This document shows, piece by piece, positions 52,633 to 61,631 of a stretch of DNA of 64,000 nucleotides. The position numbers and the translations under genes are program-made. Every line of letters begins with the position of its first letter. The stretch's first letter is position 1. The DNA is taken from NCBI RefSeq assembly GCF_000169335.1, contig NZ_AAXW01000001.1, positions 182,580 to 246,579 on the forward strand, read 5' to 3'. This DNA comes from Crocosphaera chwakensis CCY0110 (lineage in GTDB: Bacteria; Cyanobacteriota; Cyanobacteriia; Cyanobacteriales; Microcystaceae). Below the pieces are notes generated by a model that had not been told where the DNA came from, did no database searches, and saw only the letters and a list, made by a program, of their open reading frames with translations.

Positions 52633-54039
52633 TTACTGCTTAGTTTTTTGACTAAATAAATAAACATCATCTTTTGTATAGGTTAAATTAAAATTATTAT
52701 TTTGTCCAATCTTTTCTTTAATCGTTTCAATTAATTCTTGAGAACTTTCTCGTCCGAGATATCGTTGATTGAGTAAGATATAATCAAATTGATTTACATC
52801 AAAGGATTCAGCCCCATTTTCTGCTAATTTAATCATAGCACGTTGACTTACATGGGGTGCAATATAAGTAGATGTCAAAACATTTCCTTTAGTAGAAATT
52901 TTAGTTATTGCTTCGTTGGTTGCTTTCCAAGTATCAAGAGAGTCTAAATAACGAGAGGTAAAATAGCCATATTTAGCTAAAGCTATAAAACAAATTAATG
53001 ACCAAGTTAATATATATTTATTATGTTGAAACCAGCTTTTTTTTGCTGATAAAGTTATGATTACGGCAACCATTAAAAAAGGTATAATCGGTAATGAATA
53101 CTGATGTAATAAGTCTTTTTGTAGCACATTTTGTGATAGCAAATTCATGGCTAAAGTTGGAATGGCAGCGATTAAAGGGGTAAGATAGTGTAACGATAAT
53201 CCCCAAATAATAGGAATAAATAATAATAATAAATATTCTAAATTAGGTAAGTTGAATAATCCTTGAAAGAATAACCAAGGTTTAAAGAGTAAATTTTGAA
53301 AAATTTCAGAAAAAGAATTACCCAAATAATTAAATCGTTCTAAATGACGACTAATATTAGCAGTATTATCACTAAAAAGAGGAATAATTAAACGGGTACT
53401 AATAATAAACCAGCTTACACCTAAACTAATAGTAATTGAGCCTAATTTTTGTTTTTTTTCAAAACAGAATAACCATAAGCCCATAAATATTATAGTTAAA
53501 GATAAAACGCTTTTGCAACTTAGGGTAATAACAATAGCAAAAATAAATAATCCTAAATTATTCCAATAAGCTGCTAAAATTGCCCAGAAAAGAGAACAAA
53601 CAGCAATAACATCAGGATGAAAGTCAAATAAATTAATATTAAAAATTAAAGGATAAAGTAAATAAACTAAACTCAGAGTTAATGATTTTGATTGAGTTAA
53701 ACCATAATATTGACTTAAATAATAGATAGGTAATGCACCCAAACTTAAAGCAAATGCTTGGATTAGTAACAACCAATAAACTGAAGAGTAAATTTTATAA
53801 AACAAGGCTAAAGGATATAATATTAATGCTGCATGATCTCCTAAAATATGAATATTCAAAAAAGAAGAAATAGGAATTTTTCCTTGACTAATTAAATAGA
53901 CAGCTTGATCAAAAATAGCTAAATCCCAAGCTGTCGATTGAAATAAAATATGTTTTAAACTACTACAAAAAAAAAGGATAATAATACTAATTACGATTAG
54001 AATTAAAATTGAACTAGATTTTAAATAAGATGATTTCAT
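52633..54039 (-). CDS. DUF2079 family membrane protein
   Basis: This 468-residue integral membrane protein has about nine hydrophobic helices and an N-terminal motif TAWDLAIFDQAVYLISQGK (core DLAIFDQAVY), typical of DUF2079, which resembles GT-C type glycosyltransferases (DLxxFDQ is their Asp-containing first loop). Further conserved parts are HAALILYPLALFYKIYSS, FDFHPDVIAV and a C-terminal soluble region (NVLTSTYIAPHVSQRAM, FDYILLNQRYLGRE). Sugar transfer from a lipid donor is a plausible role, unproven. It is transcribed with surE, ending 9 bp before it. Confidence 0.85.
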   Translation of the reverse strand: MKSSYLKSSSILILIVISIIILFFCSSLKHILFQSTAWDLAIFDQAVYLISQGKIPISSFLNIHILGDHAALILYPLALFYKIYSSVYWLLLIQAFALSLGALPIYYLSQYYGLTQSKSLTLSLVYLLYPLIFNINLFDFHPDVIAVCSLFWAILAAYWNNLGLFIFAIVITLSCKSVLSLTIIFMGLWLFCFEKKQKLGSITISLGVSWFIISTRLIIPLFSDNTANISRHLERFNYLGNSFSEIFQNLLFKPWLFFQGLFNLPNLEYLLLLFIPIIWGLSLHYLTPLIAAIPTLAMNLLSQNVLQKDLLHQYSLPIIPFLMVAVIITLSAKKSWFQHNKYILTWSLICFIALAKYGYFTSRYLDSLDTWKATNEAITKISTKGNVLTSTYIAPHVSQRAMIKLAENGAESFDVNQFDYILLNQRYLGRESSQELIETIKEKIGQNNNFNLTYTKDDVYLFSQKTKQ

Positions 54040-54066
54040 TTAATTTAATTTTTAATATAAAAGTGA

Positions 54067-55164
54067 TTACTGTATATTATAATAAGGATTATCGTCTTTC
54101 TGAGGAGGAAAATACATGGATTTTATAGGAAAAGGAATCTCAATACCTTCTGCTTGATATCGTTTATGGAGTTTCTTTAAAAACTGATGTTTTAGTTCTA
54201 AATGGTCAAAAAATTCACGCTCATGAATTTTCAAGTAAATGGTTAAATTAATACTAAAGTAATCAAATTTATTATAAAGAATAAACGGTTGACCAATATC
54301 TTCTTTTAGATATTCTTCTTCTATTATTTTCTCTTTTAATAAACTATTTGCTACGTCAAGGGTTATGTTTTCAACTGTTTCTAGATTACTATCGTAACCT
54401 ACATCAAGGGTAACAGGGAGGACAATGGTTTTATTGGGTAAACTAAAATTTTTGAAGCTTCCAGAAATAATTTTTGAGTTAGGAATAATTAATAAGTTGT
54501 CGGTTATTTCTCTTAAGACAGTATATTTTAATTCTACATCAAGAACATAGCCACTTTCTCCACTGGCCAAACGAATATAGTCCCCAGGTCTGACCTTTCC
54601 TGACATAATAATATTTACCCCAGACATTAAATTTGCTAGGGTAGTTTGTAAAGCTAAACCAACGGAAACACCACCCACTCCCAATGCAGTTAATAGGGGT
54701 GTAATTTGAATGCCAATAGACTGTAATATTATTAAAACACCGAGACTATAAATAACAATCTTAGTAATAAATTCAAACAACGATGTTAAGGGAGAAATTC
54801 CTTGTTCATCAGTGGTATAAGCTTTAAGTAATCCCACCAATAAACGAGAAACAACTAGGGTTGCAGAACCTAAAAATGTAGCAATGAGGAACTTATTTAT
54901 AAGAATTTGAATTGCTATAGGAATAGGATAAATATAAGAAGCAACCGCTATTCCTCCTAAAGAAAACCAAAGAATACTAAATCCTTGAATTGAATTAATA
55001 ATAATTTTATCATATTTCCAGTGAGTTCTAGCAGCTAATTTTTTGATGTTTTTGATTACCCTTCTCTCAAAAAGTATTCCTAACAAGACACTAAATAAAA
55101 CTACCAATAAAGGACTAAGTATTTTAAAAATGTCTGCTAGACTAATATTAAACCGAAAATTCAT
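54067..55164 (-). CDS. MscS-type mechanosensitive channel family protein
   Basis: This 365-residue protein has four predicted N-terminal helices and the glycine-rich pore-lining segment LTALGVGGVSVGLALQTTLA (core GVGGVSVGLALQ), followed by the MscS beta domain GKVRPGDYIRLASGESGYVLD and an alpha/beta cytosolic part to the C-terminus (LKKLHKRYQAEGIEIPFPIK). It should open under membrane tension to release osmolytes, although some paralogues have other stimuli. It starts 27 bp before, and is on the same strand as, DUF2079. An AT-rich 120-bp spacer separates it from the next gene. Confidence 0.92.
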   Translation of the reverse strand: MNFRFNISLADIFKILSPLLVVLFSVLLGILFERRVIKNIKKLAARTHWKYDKIIINSIQGFSILWFSLGGIAVASYIYPIPIAIQILINKFLIATFLGSATLVVSRLLVGLLKAYTTDEQGISPLTSLFEFITKIVIYSLGVLIILQSIGIQITPLLTALGVGGVSVGLALQTTLANLMSGVNIIMSGKVRPGDYIRLASGESGYVLDVELKYTVLREITDNLLIIPNSKIISGSFKNFSLPNKTIVLPVTLDVGYDSNLETVENITLDVANSLLKEKIIEEEYLKEDIGQPFILYNKFDYFSINLTIYLKIHEREFFDHLELKHQFLKKLHKRYQAEGIEIPFPIKSMYFPPQKDDNPYYNIQ

Positions 55165-55284
55165 GATTATAAATAGTTTAACTTTCTGAAGATTATAATA
55201 CTGAATTTATAATTAATCAAGTTAATCTCTATGTTAATAATTTAAACTATAGTTAATCTGGTATAATTAATTAACAACTAATAA

Positions 55285-56382
55285 TTAACTAATTTTTGGT
55301 AATTTTAAGCCTTTACGTTCTTCGTTAACGAAATGATGCTCTAATTTGGGAGGCAATACTTGCGGAGATTTACGAAAATGCGAAGGAAATAATCGAGAAT
55401 ATTTATTAGGATTAGGTAGTCGTAAATGAGGGTGGTTACTATTTATTTTTTCTGCTAATTCTAAATCATAAATATAACTGTCTTCTGTTTCAGTATCAAT
55501 CAGTTCAATGGTGCAATTCACAGGATGATAATGCTGAGTTGTGACTGTAAAAGAAGCATGATTTAAGGGGTATCCTTTTAGAGTTTCTAGAATTAACTCC
55601 CCAACAATAAAATTATTATCGATGTCATCAGGAATAACTAAAGTATGATTAAAATGACAAGGTAGTTTTTCATCAGATAATGGGTAATCTACTGTCAATA
55701 AAATTTCTTCTGTTTCAGGATGAATTAGTTCGTAACTAAGTTTAGCATTTAACGCAATTTCTCCCTGCATATTAACCGCTTCTACCTTTCCTGATAAACT
55801 AATTCTTTCTCCAGCATTAATAATAAACCCATCTTGCTCTAAACTAAGATTGAGCAAGCATTTTGACTTTAACGGTTGGGAATTTATCTTTTTATCTTGT
55901 GGTTGTTGTTTTTTGTTTAATTGAGGTTCAATTTTCTCTCGCAAAAGTTTTTCTAGTTGGTTTAAATAGACTTGTGCTTTATTATTATTTGTGACTTTAT
56001 TGTCTGAGGAAAGAGAAGACTTAGAAGGTTTAATTACTGGACGTTGATCCTTGATAGATAAAATATTTAGTGTAATGGTTTCAGTCCAACTCTCTCCTAA
56101 AAACTCTGATAAAACATCTCCATGACAACGAATATTCCAAGAGGTTTCGGGAGTCAATTCAGTAAAAGGAAGAACCATCACTAACCCCTGGGAATTAATG
56201 CGACGTTGATGATATTGTGCTTCTTGATTTGAGGAATTAATGCGAACATCAACCATAGTATTCAAACGGTTTGATTTTCCCAAAATGCGATATTTTCCAG
56301 GTTCTAATTCTAAGTTAGAAGAACTAGCAGGATACCATTTAATATCATCATCTCTTTGGATCAAAAATTCCCAGGATGTCAT
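55285..56382 (-). CDS. Conserved cyanobacterial hypothetical protein, 365 aa
   Basis: I do not recognise a named domain. The N-terminal 110 residues (WEFLIQRDDDIKWYPASSSN, LELEPGKYRILGKSNR, WNIRCHGDVLSEFLGESW) look like a beta-rich domain. A charged linker (about 115-170, rich in Lys, Gln and Asn) precedes a second beta domain (about 175-290) containing FIINAGERISLSGKVEA and LILETLKGYPLNHASFTVTT (core LETLKGYPL), similar to an Ig-like repeat. The C-terminus is basic. It starts 5 bp after hisS, so both belong to one transcript. Function is unknown. Confidence 0.65.
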   Translation of the reverse strand: MTSWEFLIQRDDDIKWYPASSSNLELEPGKYRILGKSNRLNTMVDVRINSSNQEAQYHQRRINSQGLVMVLPFTELTPETSWNIRCHGDVLSEFLGESWTETITLNILSIKDQRPVIKPSKSSLSSDNKVTNNNKAQVYLNQLEKLLREKIEPQLNKKQQPQDKKINSQPLKSKCLLNLSLEQDGFIINAGERISLSGKVEAVNMQGEIALNAKLSYELIHPETEEILLTVDYPLSDEKLPCHFNHTLVIPDDIDNNFIVGELILETLKGYPLNHASFTVTTQHYHPVNCTIELIDTETEDSYIYDLELAEKINSNHPHLRLPNPNKYSRLFPSHFRKSPQVLPPKLEHHFVNEERKGLKLPKIS

Positions 56383-56387
56383 CTTTG

Positions 56388-57689
56388 TTATTGTGTGGAG
56401 TGGTTCATTGTTCTTTTATGTCTGTCAAGTTGTTCTTTAAGTTCCCCAACTTTAGTAAATAACTCTGCTTGTGTCATTGCTTGTTGTTCTTTGCTTTGCA
56501 ACCATTTTAGTTGCATTGTCTTGTTTTCTGCTTCTTCCTCTCCTAAAACGATACAAGCGATCGCTCCACTGCGATCGGCCCGCTTGAACTGCTTACCAAA
56601 CGCACTCCCACTCATGTCTAATTCCACCGTTAAACCCTCTTTCCGCAATTTTTGGGCTAAAATCAACCCTTGCCCTTCGGCTGCTTCTCCTCGTGAAACT
56701 AGGTAGATATCTGGGGTCATTTCAGGGGAAGATTGTAATTGCTTGAGTAGAATAATTAACCGTTCCATCCCAATGGCCCAACCCACTGCCGGAGTAGCGT
56801 TTCCTCCCAACTCTTCCACTAACCCGTCATAGCGTCCTCCACCGCATACCGTTGCTTGGGCCCCTAAATCGTCGGATATCATTTCAAAAGCGGTATGGGT
56901 GTAATAATCTAATCCTCTGACTAAGCAAGGATTGATGTTGTATTCAATGCCGAGATCACTTAGGAGTTGTTGCACTTGATCAAAGTGTTTTTTAGAAGCA
57001 TCTCCAAGATGTTCTAAAATACTAGGAGCATTTTCATTAATTTCTTTGGTACGCTTATCCTTACTATCGAGAATGCGTAGGGGGTTGCGTTGTAGACGAT
57101 CTTGGGAGTCGGGATCGAGTTCTTCTTTGTAAGGTAGAAAATAGTTAACTAACGCTTCTCTATATCTTTGTCTATCGTTGCGATCGCCGACGGAATTAAT
57201 ATCTAATTTTAAACTTTGCAGTCCTAACGTCTTCAAGATATCTGTAGCCAAGGCAATCACTTCTACATCTGCCCTCGGATCGGCTGTACCGATTAATTCT
57301 AACCCAATTTGATGAAACTGTCGTTGACGACCAGCTTGGGGTCTTTCGTAGCGAAACATCGGGCCACAATACCACAGACGTTGCACCCCACCAGCAGCAT
57401 AAAGATTGTTTTGTAAATAGGCACGGACAACTCCTGCAGTTCCTTCTGGACGTAGAGTTAAAGAGCGATCGCCTCTATCGCTGAAAGTGTACATTTCTTT
57501 GCCCACCACATCCGTTGCTTCTCCTATTCCTCTCTCAAATAAGGAAGTTTGCTCAAAAATGGGGGGACGTATTTCATAGTACATGGCACGACTGAGTATT
57601 TGTGTCGCTATGCTTTCTACATATTGCCAGTATCCTATCTCTTCTGGCAGAATATCTCTCGTTCCTGGTAGTGTTTGAATAGTACCCAT
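56388..57689 (-). CDS. hisS: Histidyl-tRNA synthetase
   Basis: HisRS charges tRNA-His; it is a class II synthetase dimer. The 433-residue protein shows IQTLPGTRDILPEEIGYWQY (core LPGTRDILP), motif 2 RLWYCGPMFRYERPQAGRQR (core FRYERPQ) with QFHQIGLELIG, the histidine-binding CLVRGLDYYTHTAFEMI (core RGLDYYT) and motif 3 TPAVGWAIGMERL, with a C-terminal anticodon-binding domain (DIYLVSRGEAAEGQGLIL). It is preceded at 15 bp by an orphan antitoxin-like gene and followed by the 365-aa protein gene. Confidence 0.97.
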   Translation of the reverse strand: MGTIQTLPGTRDILPEEIGYWQYVESIATQILSRAMYYEIRPPIFEQTSLFERGIGEATDVVGKEMYTFSDRGDRSLTLRPEGTAGVVRAYLQNNLYAAGGVQRLWYCGPMFRYERPQAGRQRQFHQIGLELIGTADPRADVEVIALATDILKTLGLQSLKLDINSVGDRNDRQRYREALVNYFLPYKEELDPDSQDRLQRNPLRILDSKDKRTKEINENAPSILEHLGDASKKHFDQVQQLLSDLGIEYNINPCLVRGLDYYTHTAFEMISDDLGAQATVCGGGRYDGLVEELGGNATPAVGWAIGMERLIILLKQLQSSPEMTPDIYLVSRGEAAEGQGLILAQKLRKEGLTVELDMSGSAFGKQFKRADRSGAIACIVLGEEEAENKTMQLKWLQSKEQQAMTQAELFTKVGELKEQLDRHKRTMNHSTQ

Positions 57690-57704
57690 TGGGGTGTGTT
57701 TCGC

Positions 57705-57908
57705 CTAAAAATTTCCTAGGGTAGATGATACCGTGTTTTGAGTAACATCAGTATTGACTATCTCAGCATTTTCCCAGAAGTTGTCATCTAATTCAGGGAT
57801 ATCTGAGTAGTCTATATCCTCATCAGAAAGTGCTTCTAAACGGGATAATTGTTCTTGACTCAGTTGAGCCTTTTTTTCAGGATCAGGTGTGTAGTTAACC
57901 GTTGTCAT
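57705..57908 (-). CDS. BrnA-like antitoxin (orphan)
   Basis: This 67-residue acidic protein resembles BrnA-type antitoxins: TVNYTPDPEKKAQLSQEQLS, then LEALSDEDIDYSDIPELDDNFW (core DIDYSDIPEL), the strongly conserved part of these proteins. The usual C-terminal ribbon-helix-helix is degenerate here. It overlaps the end of a broken BrnT toxin remnant (57895-58060) by 14 bp, the normal toxin-antitoxin arrangement, and lies 15 bp before hisS. An antitoxin without its toxin may be neutral, or may protect against a homologous toxin elsewhere in the genome. Family assignment rests on motif recall. Confidence 0.7.
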   Translation of the reverse strand: MTTVNYTPDPEKKAQLSQEQLSRLEALSDEDIDYSDIPELDDNFWENAEIVNTDVTQNTVSSTLGNF

Positions 57909-58060
57909 AACGTTTTACCTCTCTACTGTTAGCTTTTCTTGCTGAAATCAAACGAACCACTGAACCTCTGATGGTGTAAGCTACGACATAAACACGCTGC
58001 TCTATTTTTCCAAAAAAAGAACCTAAGTAACGCGATCGCCGTTCTCTTCAAAACTATTAA
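57895..58060 (-). pseudogene. brnT: BrnT toxin remnant, frameshifted
   Basis: Upstream of the antitoxin a frame ending in TAA at 57895-57897 reads RYLGSFFGKIEQRVYVVAYT, then IRGSVVRLISARKANSREVK and RYDNG, which is the BrnT-type RNase C-terminus (VVYT..RGD.VRLISARKANKRE). Just before it, another frame reads SFEENGDR, matching the preceding BrnT segment but shifted. The N-terminal part is missing; the SMI1-pentapeptide gene ends only 20 bp away. The toxin is therefore dead. Confidence 0.75.
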
Positions 58061-58079
58061 ACTTTCTTTAATTCCAAGA

Positions 58080-59180
58080 TTAGTTTTTAATACTGCCATC
58101 TGGCATTACAGTTTTATAAAAAATAGGGTTCTTACCTGAATCTTTTACTACCCAATGATAAACCCAGTAAGCATTTAAGAGATTAGCATTAGTTAAAATA
58201 GCTCCCGATAAGTTTGCTCCATGTAAATTAGCACCTTCCAAATTAGCTCCTGATAAGTCTGCATCTTCTAAATTAGCTCTTTCAAGATTAGCACCTGATA
58301 AATTTGCGTTTTTTAAGTTTGCATTAAGTAAATAATTTTTTGCTAAATTAGCATTAATAAATTTTGTATTTTCCAAGTTCATATTGTTTAAATAAATACC
58401 TCTCAAATCAAGGTTACTTAAATCAGCATTCGCACCTACATAAATTAATTTTGACTTATCTATATCTTGAGGAAAGATAGTTGTATCGCTATAAAAAGCT
58501 TCTTCTATTTTTATATTTTTAATATTAGCTCCTTCCAAATTAGTTTGAGTTAAATTTGCTCCTCTAAAATCAGCAGACTCTAAATTGGTATTAGTTAAAT
58601 TTACTTTATGAAGATGTAAGTTTCTAAAATCACCTCCACTGAAGTCTTTACCACTTAAATTTCCTTTTCTAATGGCGTTACTAAGCATCATATTTGTGAG
58701 ACTAGAATGAATAATCCCGTAAAACCCATCCTCTGGATCGAAAGATCTAACATAAGTATTTTGATTCTCTATGACCACAACAACACCCGCTGCATTAACA
58801 TCTGAAGCTTGATCGAAAATTAACAGCCAATTTGGTTCGTATTGTTCTATGATCTCATCCTGAGAACTTAGTTTAAGATTTAGAAAATTCTGAGATTTTT
58901 TTAAAGCTTCTTCCAATGGAAGATATCCAAATACGCCTCCAACAGCAGAAATAAAATAATTCCATCCCCCTTTGTCTCCAGAATCATCAATTCCGTTATG
59001 CCACTGATATAGCTCATAGATTTCTTTTGGTAAAGTATATGGAAAATTTTTACTAATTTCCCTAATTTGTTGATGAGAAAGTCCTGGCTTTAATCTAGAA
59101 ACAATTTCAGAATGATATTTTGGTGGATGTTCGATAAGATATTGCTTAATTATTTCTAAGGACTCTATCAAAGCAGACAT
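58080..59180 (-). CDS. SMI1/KNR4-like domain fused to pentapeptide repeats
   Basis: This 366-residue two-module protein has a SMI1/KNR4-type domain at residues about 20-150: GLSHQQIREISKNFPYTLPKEIYELYQWHNG (core LPKEIYELYQWHNG), FGYLPLEEALKKSQNF and NWLLIFDQASDVNAAGVVVV. From about 170 to 345 are pentapeptide repeats (NLESADFRGANLTQTNLEGA; LSGANLERANLEDADLSGAN). The last 22 residues are non-repetitive. SMI1 domains often occur in immunity proteins against polymorphic or contact-dependent toxins; fusion to pentapeptide repeats is found in cyanobacteria but unexplained. It lies next to the BrnT/BrnA remnants. Confidence 0.85.
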   Translation of the reverse strand: MSALIESLEIIKQYLIEHPPKYHSEIVSRLKPGLSHQQIREISKNFPYTLPKEIYELYQWHNGIDDSGDKGGWNYFISAVGGVFGYLPLEEALKKSQNFLNLKLSSQDEIIEQYEPNWLLIFDQASDVNAAGVVVVIENQNTYVRSFDPEDGFYGIIHSSLTNMMLSNAIRKGNLSGKDFSGGDFRNLHLHKVNLTNTNLESADFRGANLTQTNLEGANIKNIKIEEAFYSDTTIFPQDIDKSKLIYVGANADLSNLDLRGIYLNNMNLENTKFINANLAKNYLLNANLKNANLSGANLERANLEDADLSGANLEGANLHGANLSGAILTNANLLNAYWVYHWVVKDSGKNPIFYKTVMPDGSIKN

Positions 59181-59188
59181 AACGATGT

Positions 59189-59380
59189 TTAAACACTGCT
59201 AATTCTCGTTAAATTATAATCCAATTCTGCTTTAGCAGTACATTTCAAATTATGAACCAAGGTTCTGACATTCCAAAAATAAACTCTAACTCTTCCCTCA
59301 TCGATAAGTAAAACTTTTAACTCACCCAAACGTGCTTTTAAAATTCCTAATTTACAATCTGTTACTTGTAATAAAACTTA
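59189..59380 (-). other. Open stretch without a start, possible gene remnant
   Basis: On the minus strand a frame with no stop for about 60 codons ends in TAA at 59189-59191. It reads VLLQVTDCKLGILKARLGEL, then KVLLIDEGRVRVYFWNVRTL, then VHNLKCTAKAELDYNLTRIS. The composition is protein-like and there is no start codon at its head. The family is not recognised. It lies immediately upstream of the SMI1-pentapeptide gene and could be a fragment of a lost neighbour. Confidence 0.3.
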
Positions 59381-59752
59381 ATTTATTATTGAGAATACTT
59401 TTTATTTGTGAACGAATTCATGGGGTTTTTGCGCTATACTCTAATTTTCATAATAGAGTTCTGGTGTCTAATTTTTTCCAAAAATAGGATCAAACCCTGA
59501 TTACCTCGTCAAAAAAACATTTTTGTCTCTCTCCAACTCTCCCAAAATCACCCCAAAAAAGCCCCAAAATTAGAAGCATTTTGTATATTTTTATTACGAG
59601 TAAAAAATTAAATTTGACAAAATTTGCATAATATGAATAAAACAATTAAGGCATATTTATCCCTGTTTTGAGTCCCATTAATTTATGTATTTTGTCAAGG
59701 ACAATAAGATTAAAACATAGTAAAATCTTGGCATTGCAAACGAGAATATTAC
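59381..59752. other. Upstream region of bicA
   Basis: AT-rich spacer with no coding signal. It includes a dyad at 59706-59729 (AAGATT-N12-AATCTT) about 33 bp before the bicA start. The remainder holds no repeat that I can recognise. Confidence 0.5.
59706..59729 (+). promoter_or_regulatory. Candidate operator dyad upstream of bicA
   Basis: AAGATT (59706-59711) and AATCTT (59724-59729) are inverted around 12 bases, a layout seen for LysR-type regulators such as CmpR or CcmR/NdhR. bicA genes can be induced by low CO2. The site is a suggestion from symmetry and position only. Confidence 0.3.
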
Positions 59753-59761
59753 TTGTTCAAA

Positions 59762-61450
59762 ATGTCAATAACAAATACGATTCATTTTAGAAATGTCAAG
59801 GGCGATATCTTCGGTGGACTGACGGCCGCGGTTATCGCTTTACCAATGGCATTAACCTTCGGGGTCGCTTCTGGTGCAGGAGCGTCTTCTGGGTTGTGGG
59901 GAGCCATTTTAATCGGCTTTTTTGCAGCCCTTTTCGGAGGAACCCCTACCCTTATCTCTGAACCCACTGGTCCGATGACGGTGGTGATGACCTCAGTTAT
60001 TGCTAGTTTAATAGCAACCAATGGACAAGAGCAAGGTTTAGCCATGGCTTTTACCGTGGTCATGTTGGCCGGGGTGTTCCAAATTCTCTTTGGGGTGTTT
60101 AAACTGGGGAAATACGTTACCCTCATGCCCTACACAGTGATTTCTGGCTTTATGTCAGGCATTGGAGTTATTCTCATTATTCTACAAATTGCACCCTTTC
60201 TCGGTCAAGCGAGTCCAAAAGGGGGAGTGGTTGGAACAGTGCAGAATATACCCAACCTCATCACCAGCATGAATTCCACCACCTACCTAGAAACCCTATT
60301 GGCGGTGATCACTGTAGCCATTCTTTTCTTCTATCCTAGAAAGTTGAAGAAATATATGCCACCGCAGTTACTCGCTTTAATTGTGGGAAGTTTACTTGCT
60401 GTATCCGTGTTTGGTGACGCTGATATTCGCCGTATTGGGGAGATATCTGTCGGTTTACCCAGTTTACAAGTTCCTACCTTTAGTGCGGCTCAACTGCGAC
60501 TTATGTTCGTTGACGCTTTAGTATTGGCCATGTTGGGTTGTATCGATGCTTTATTGACATCCTTGGTGGCAGACAGTTTAACCCGTACCGAACACGATTC
60601 TAACAAAGAATTAATCGGTCAAGGACTCGGTAACTTAGTCTCTGGTTTATTCGGTGGTATTGCTGGTGCTGGTGCAACCATGGGAACGGTAGTTAATATT
60701 CAAACCGGTGGTAGAACGGCGGTTTCTGGTTTAACTCGCGCCTTGGTTTTGTTAGTGGTAGTGTTAGGGTTAAGTCAATACCTACAAGGTATCCCCTTAG
60801 CAGTTTTAGCTGGTATCGCCTTAAAAGTGGGTATCGATATTGTCGACTGGGGTTTCCTCAAACGCGCTCATAAAATCTCTGTTAAAGCTGCTCTTATCAT
60901 GTACGGGGTGATTCTATTAACCGTATTTGTTGATTTAATTGTCGCGGTTGGAGTCGGTGTGTTTGTCGCCAATATTCTCACCATTGAACGTCTTTCTAAT
61001 CATCGGGCCGATAAAGTTAAAGCCATCACTTATGATGATGAAGAAATCGACCTTAAACCCGAAGAGAAACAGTTACTAGAAGAAGCTAATGGTAAAGTTC
61101 TACTCTTCTATCTCAGTGGTCCAATGATTTTTGGTGTTGCCAAAGCTATCTCCCGCGAACATAATCTAATTAATGATTATCAAGCATTGGTGCTAGATTT
61201 ATCAGAAGTTCCCATTTTGGGAGTAACCTCTTCTTTAGCGTTAGAAAATGCCATTCAAGAAGCTGTAGAAAAAGGTCGTCACGTCTTTTTGGTTGGGATA
61301 AGTGGACAAGCAGAAAGCCGTTTAAGAAAGTTAGGGGTAATGGATATTGTTTCTCCTGATAATATTATGAGTGATCGCATAACAGCCCTCAAAGAAGCTG
61401 TCATGTCTATTAAGCCATACAAACAAAGTACGATTACTCAAATCAACTAA
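59762..61450 (+). CDS. bicA: Sodium-dependent bicarbonate transporter BicA (SulP family)
   Basis: BicA brings HCO3- into the cytoplasm with Na+ for the CO2-concentrating mechanism. The sequence closely follows the Synechococcus PCC 7002 protein: ITNTIHFRNVKGDIFGGLTA (core RNVKGDIFGGL), GGTPTLISEPTGPMTVVMTS (core EPTGPMTVVM), MLGCIDALLTSLVADSLTRT, GATMGTVVNIQTGGRTAVSG and a C-terminal STAS domain (about 435-545, LLFYLSGPMIFGVAKAISRE). The transporter has about 12-14 helices. I use the ATG at 59762 since homologues begin there; a TTG nine bases upstream opens the frame. It has no partner gene and no terminator hairpin was found downstream. Confidence 0.95.
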   Translation: MSITNTIHFRNVKGDIFGGLTAAVIALPMALTFGVASGAGASSGLWGAILIGFFAALFGGTPTLISEPTGPMTVVMTSVIASLIATNGQEQGLAMAFTVVMLAGVFQILFGVFKLGKYVTLMPYTVISGFMSGIGVILIILQIAPFLGQASPKGGVVGTVQNIPNLITSMNSTTYLETLLAVITVAILFFYPRKLKKYMPPQLLALIVGSLLAVSVFGDADIRRIGEISVGLPSLQVPTFSAAQLRLMFVDALVLAMLGCIDALLTSLVADSLTRTEHDSNKELIGQGLGNLVSGLFGGIAGAGATMGTVVNIQTGGRTAVSGLTRALVLLVVVLGLSQYLQGIPLAVLAGIALKVGIDIVDWGFLKRAHKISVKAALIMYGVILLTVFVDLIVAVGVGVFVANILTIERLSNHRADKVKAITYDDEEIDLKPEEKQLLEEANGKVLLFYLSGPMIFGVAKAISREHNLINDYQALVLDLSEVPILGVTSSLALENAIQEAVEKGRHVFLVGISGQAESRLRKLGVMDIVSPDNIMSDRITALKEAVMSIKPYKQSTITQIN

Positions 61451-61631
61451 ATATCTTTTTTTACTGATGTAATACTAATCAGGTTTAGATAGTTGTCTTA
61501 TCTCCCAAATCTACGAGTGTGAGGAGTACGGGGAGGAAGGAGGGATAAAAAGGAATAGAGATTAAAACTTCTGAAAGTAAAAAGATGCTTATCAGAAGTT
61601 TTAGTTAATGTAGTTCAATTAACTTGAAGAT

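Noticed and set aside
61513..61545. Minus-strand ACTCCTCACAC, identical to the ultraconserved core of the Yfr1 small RNA
   Set aside because: The sequence downstream lacks the terminator hairpin and U-run that Yfr1 always has, and the 11-mer sits in a CTCC-rich low-complexity tract of a kind that is common in these spacers. Probably coincidental.
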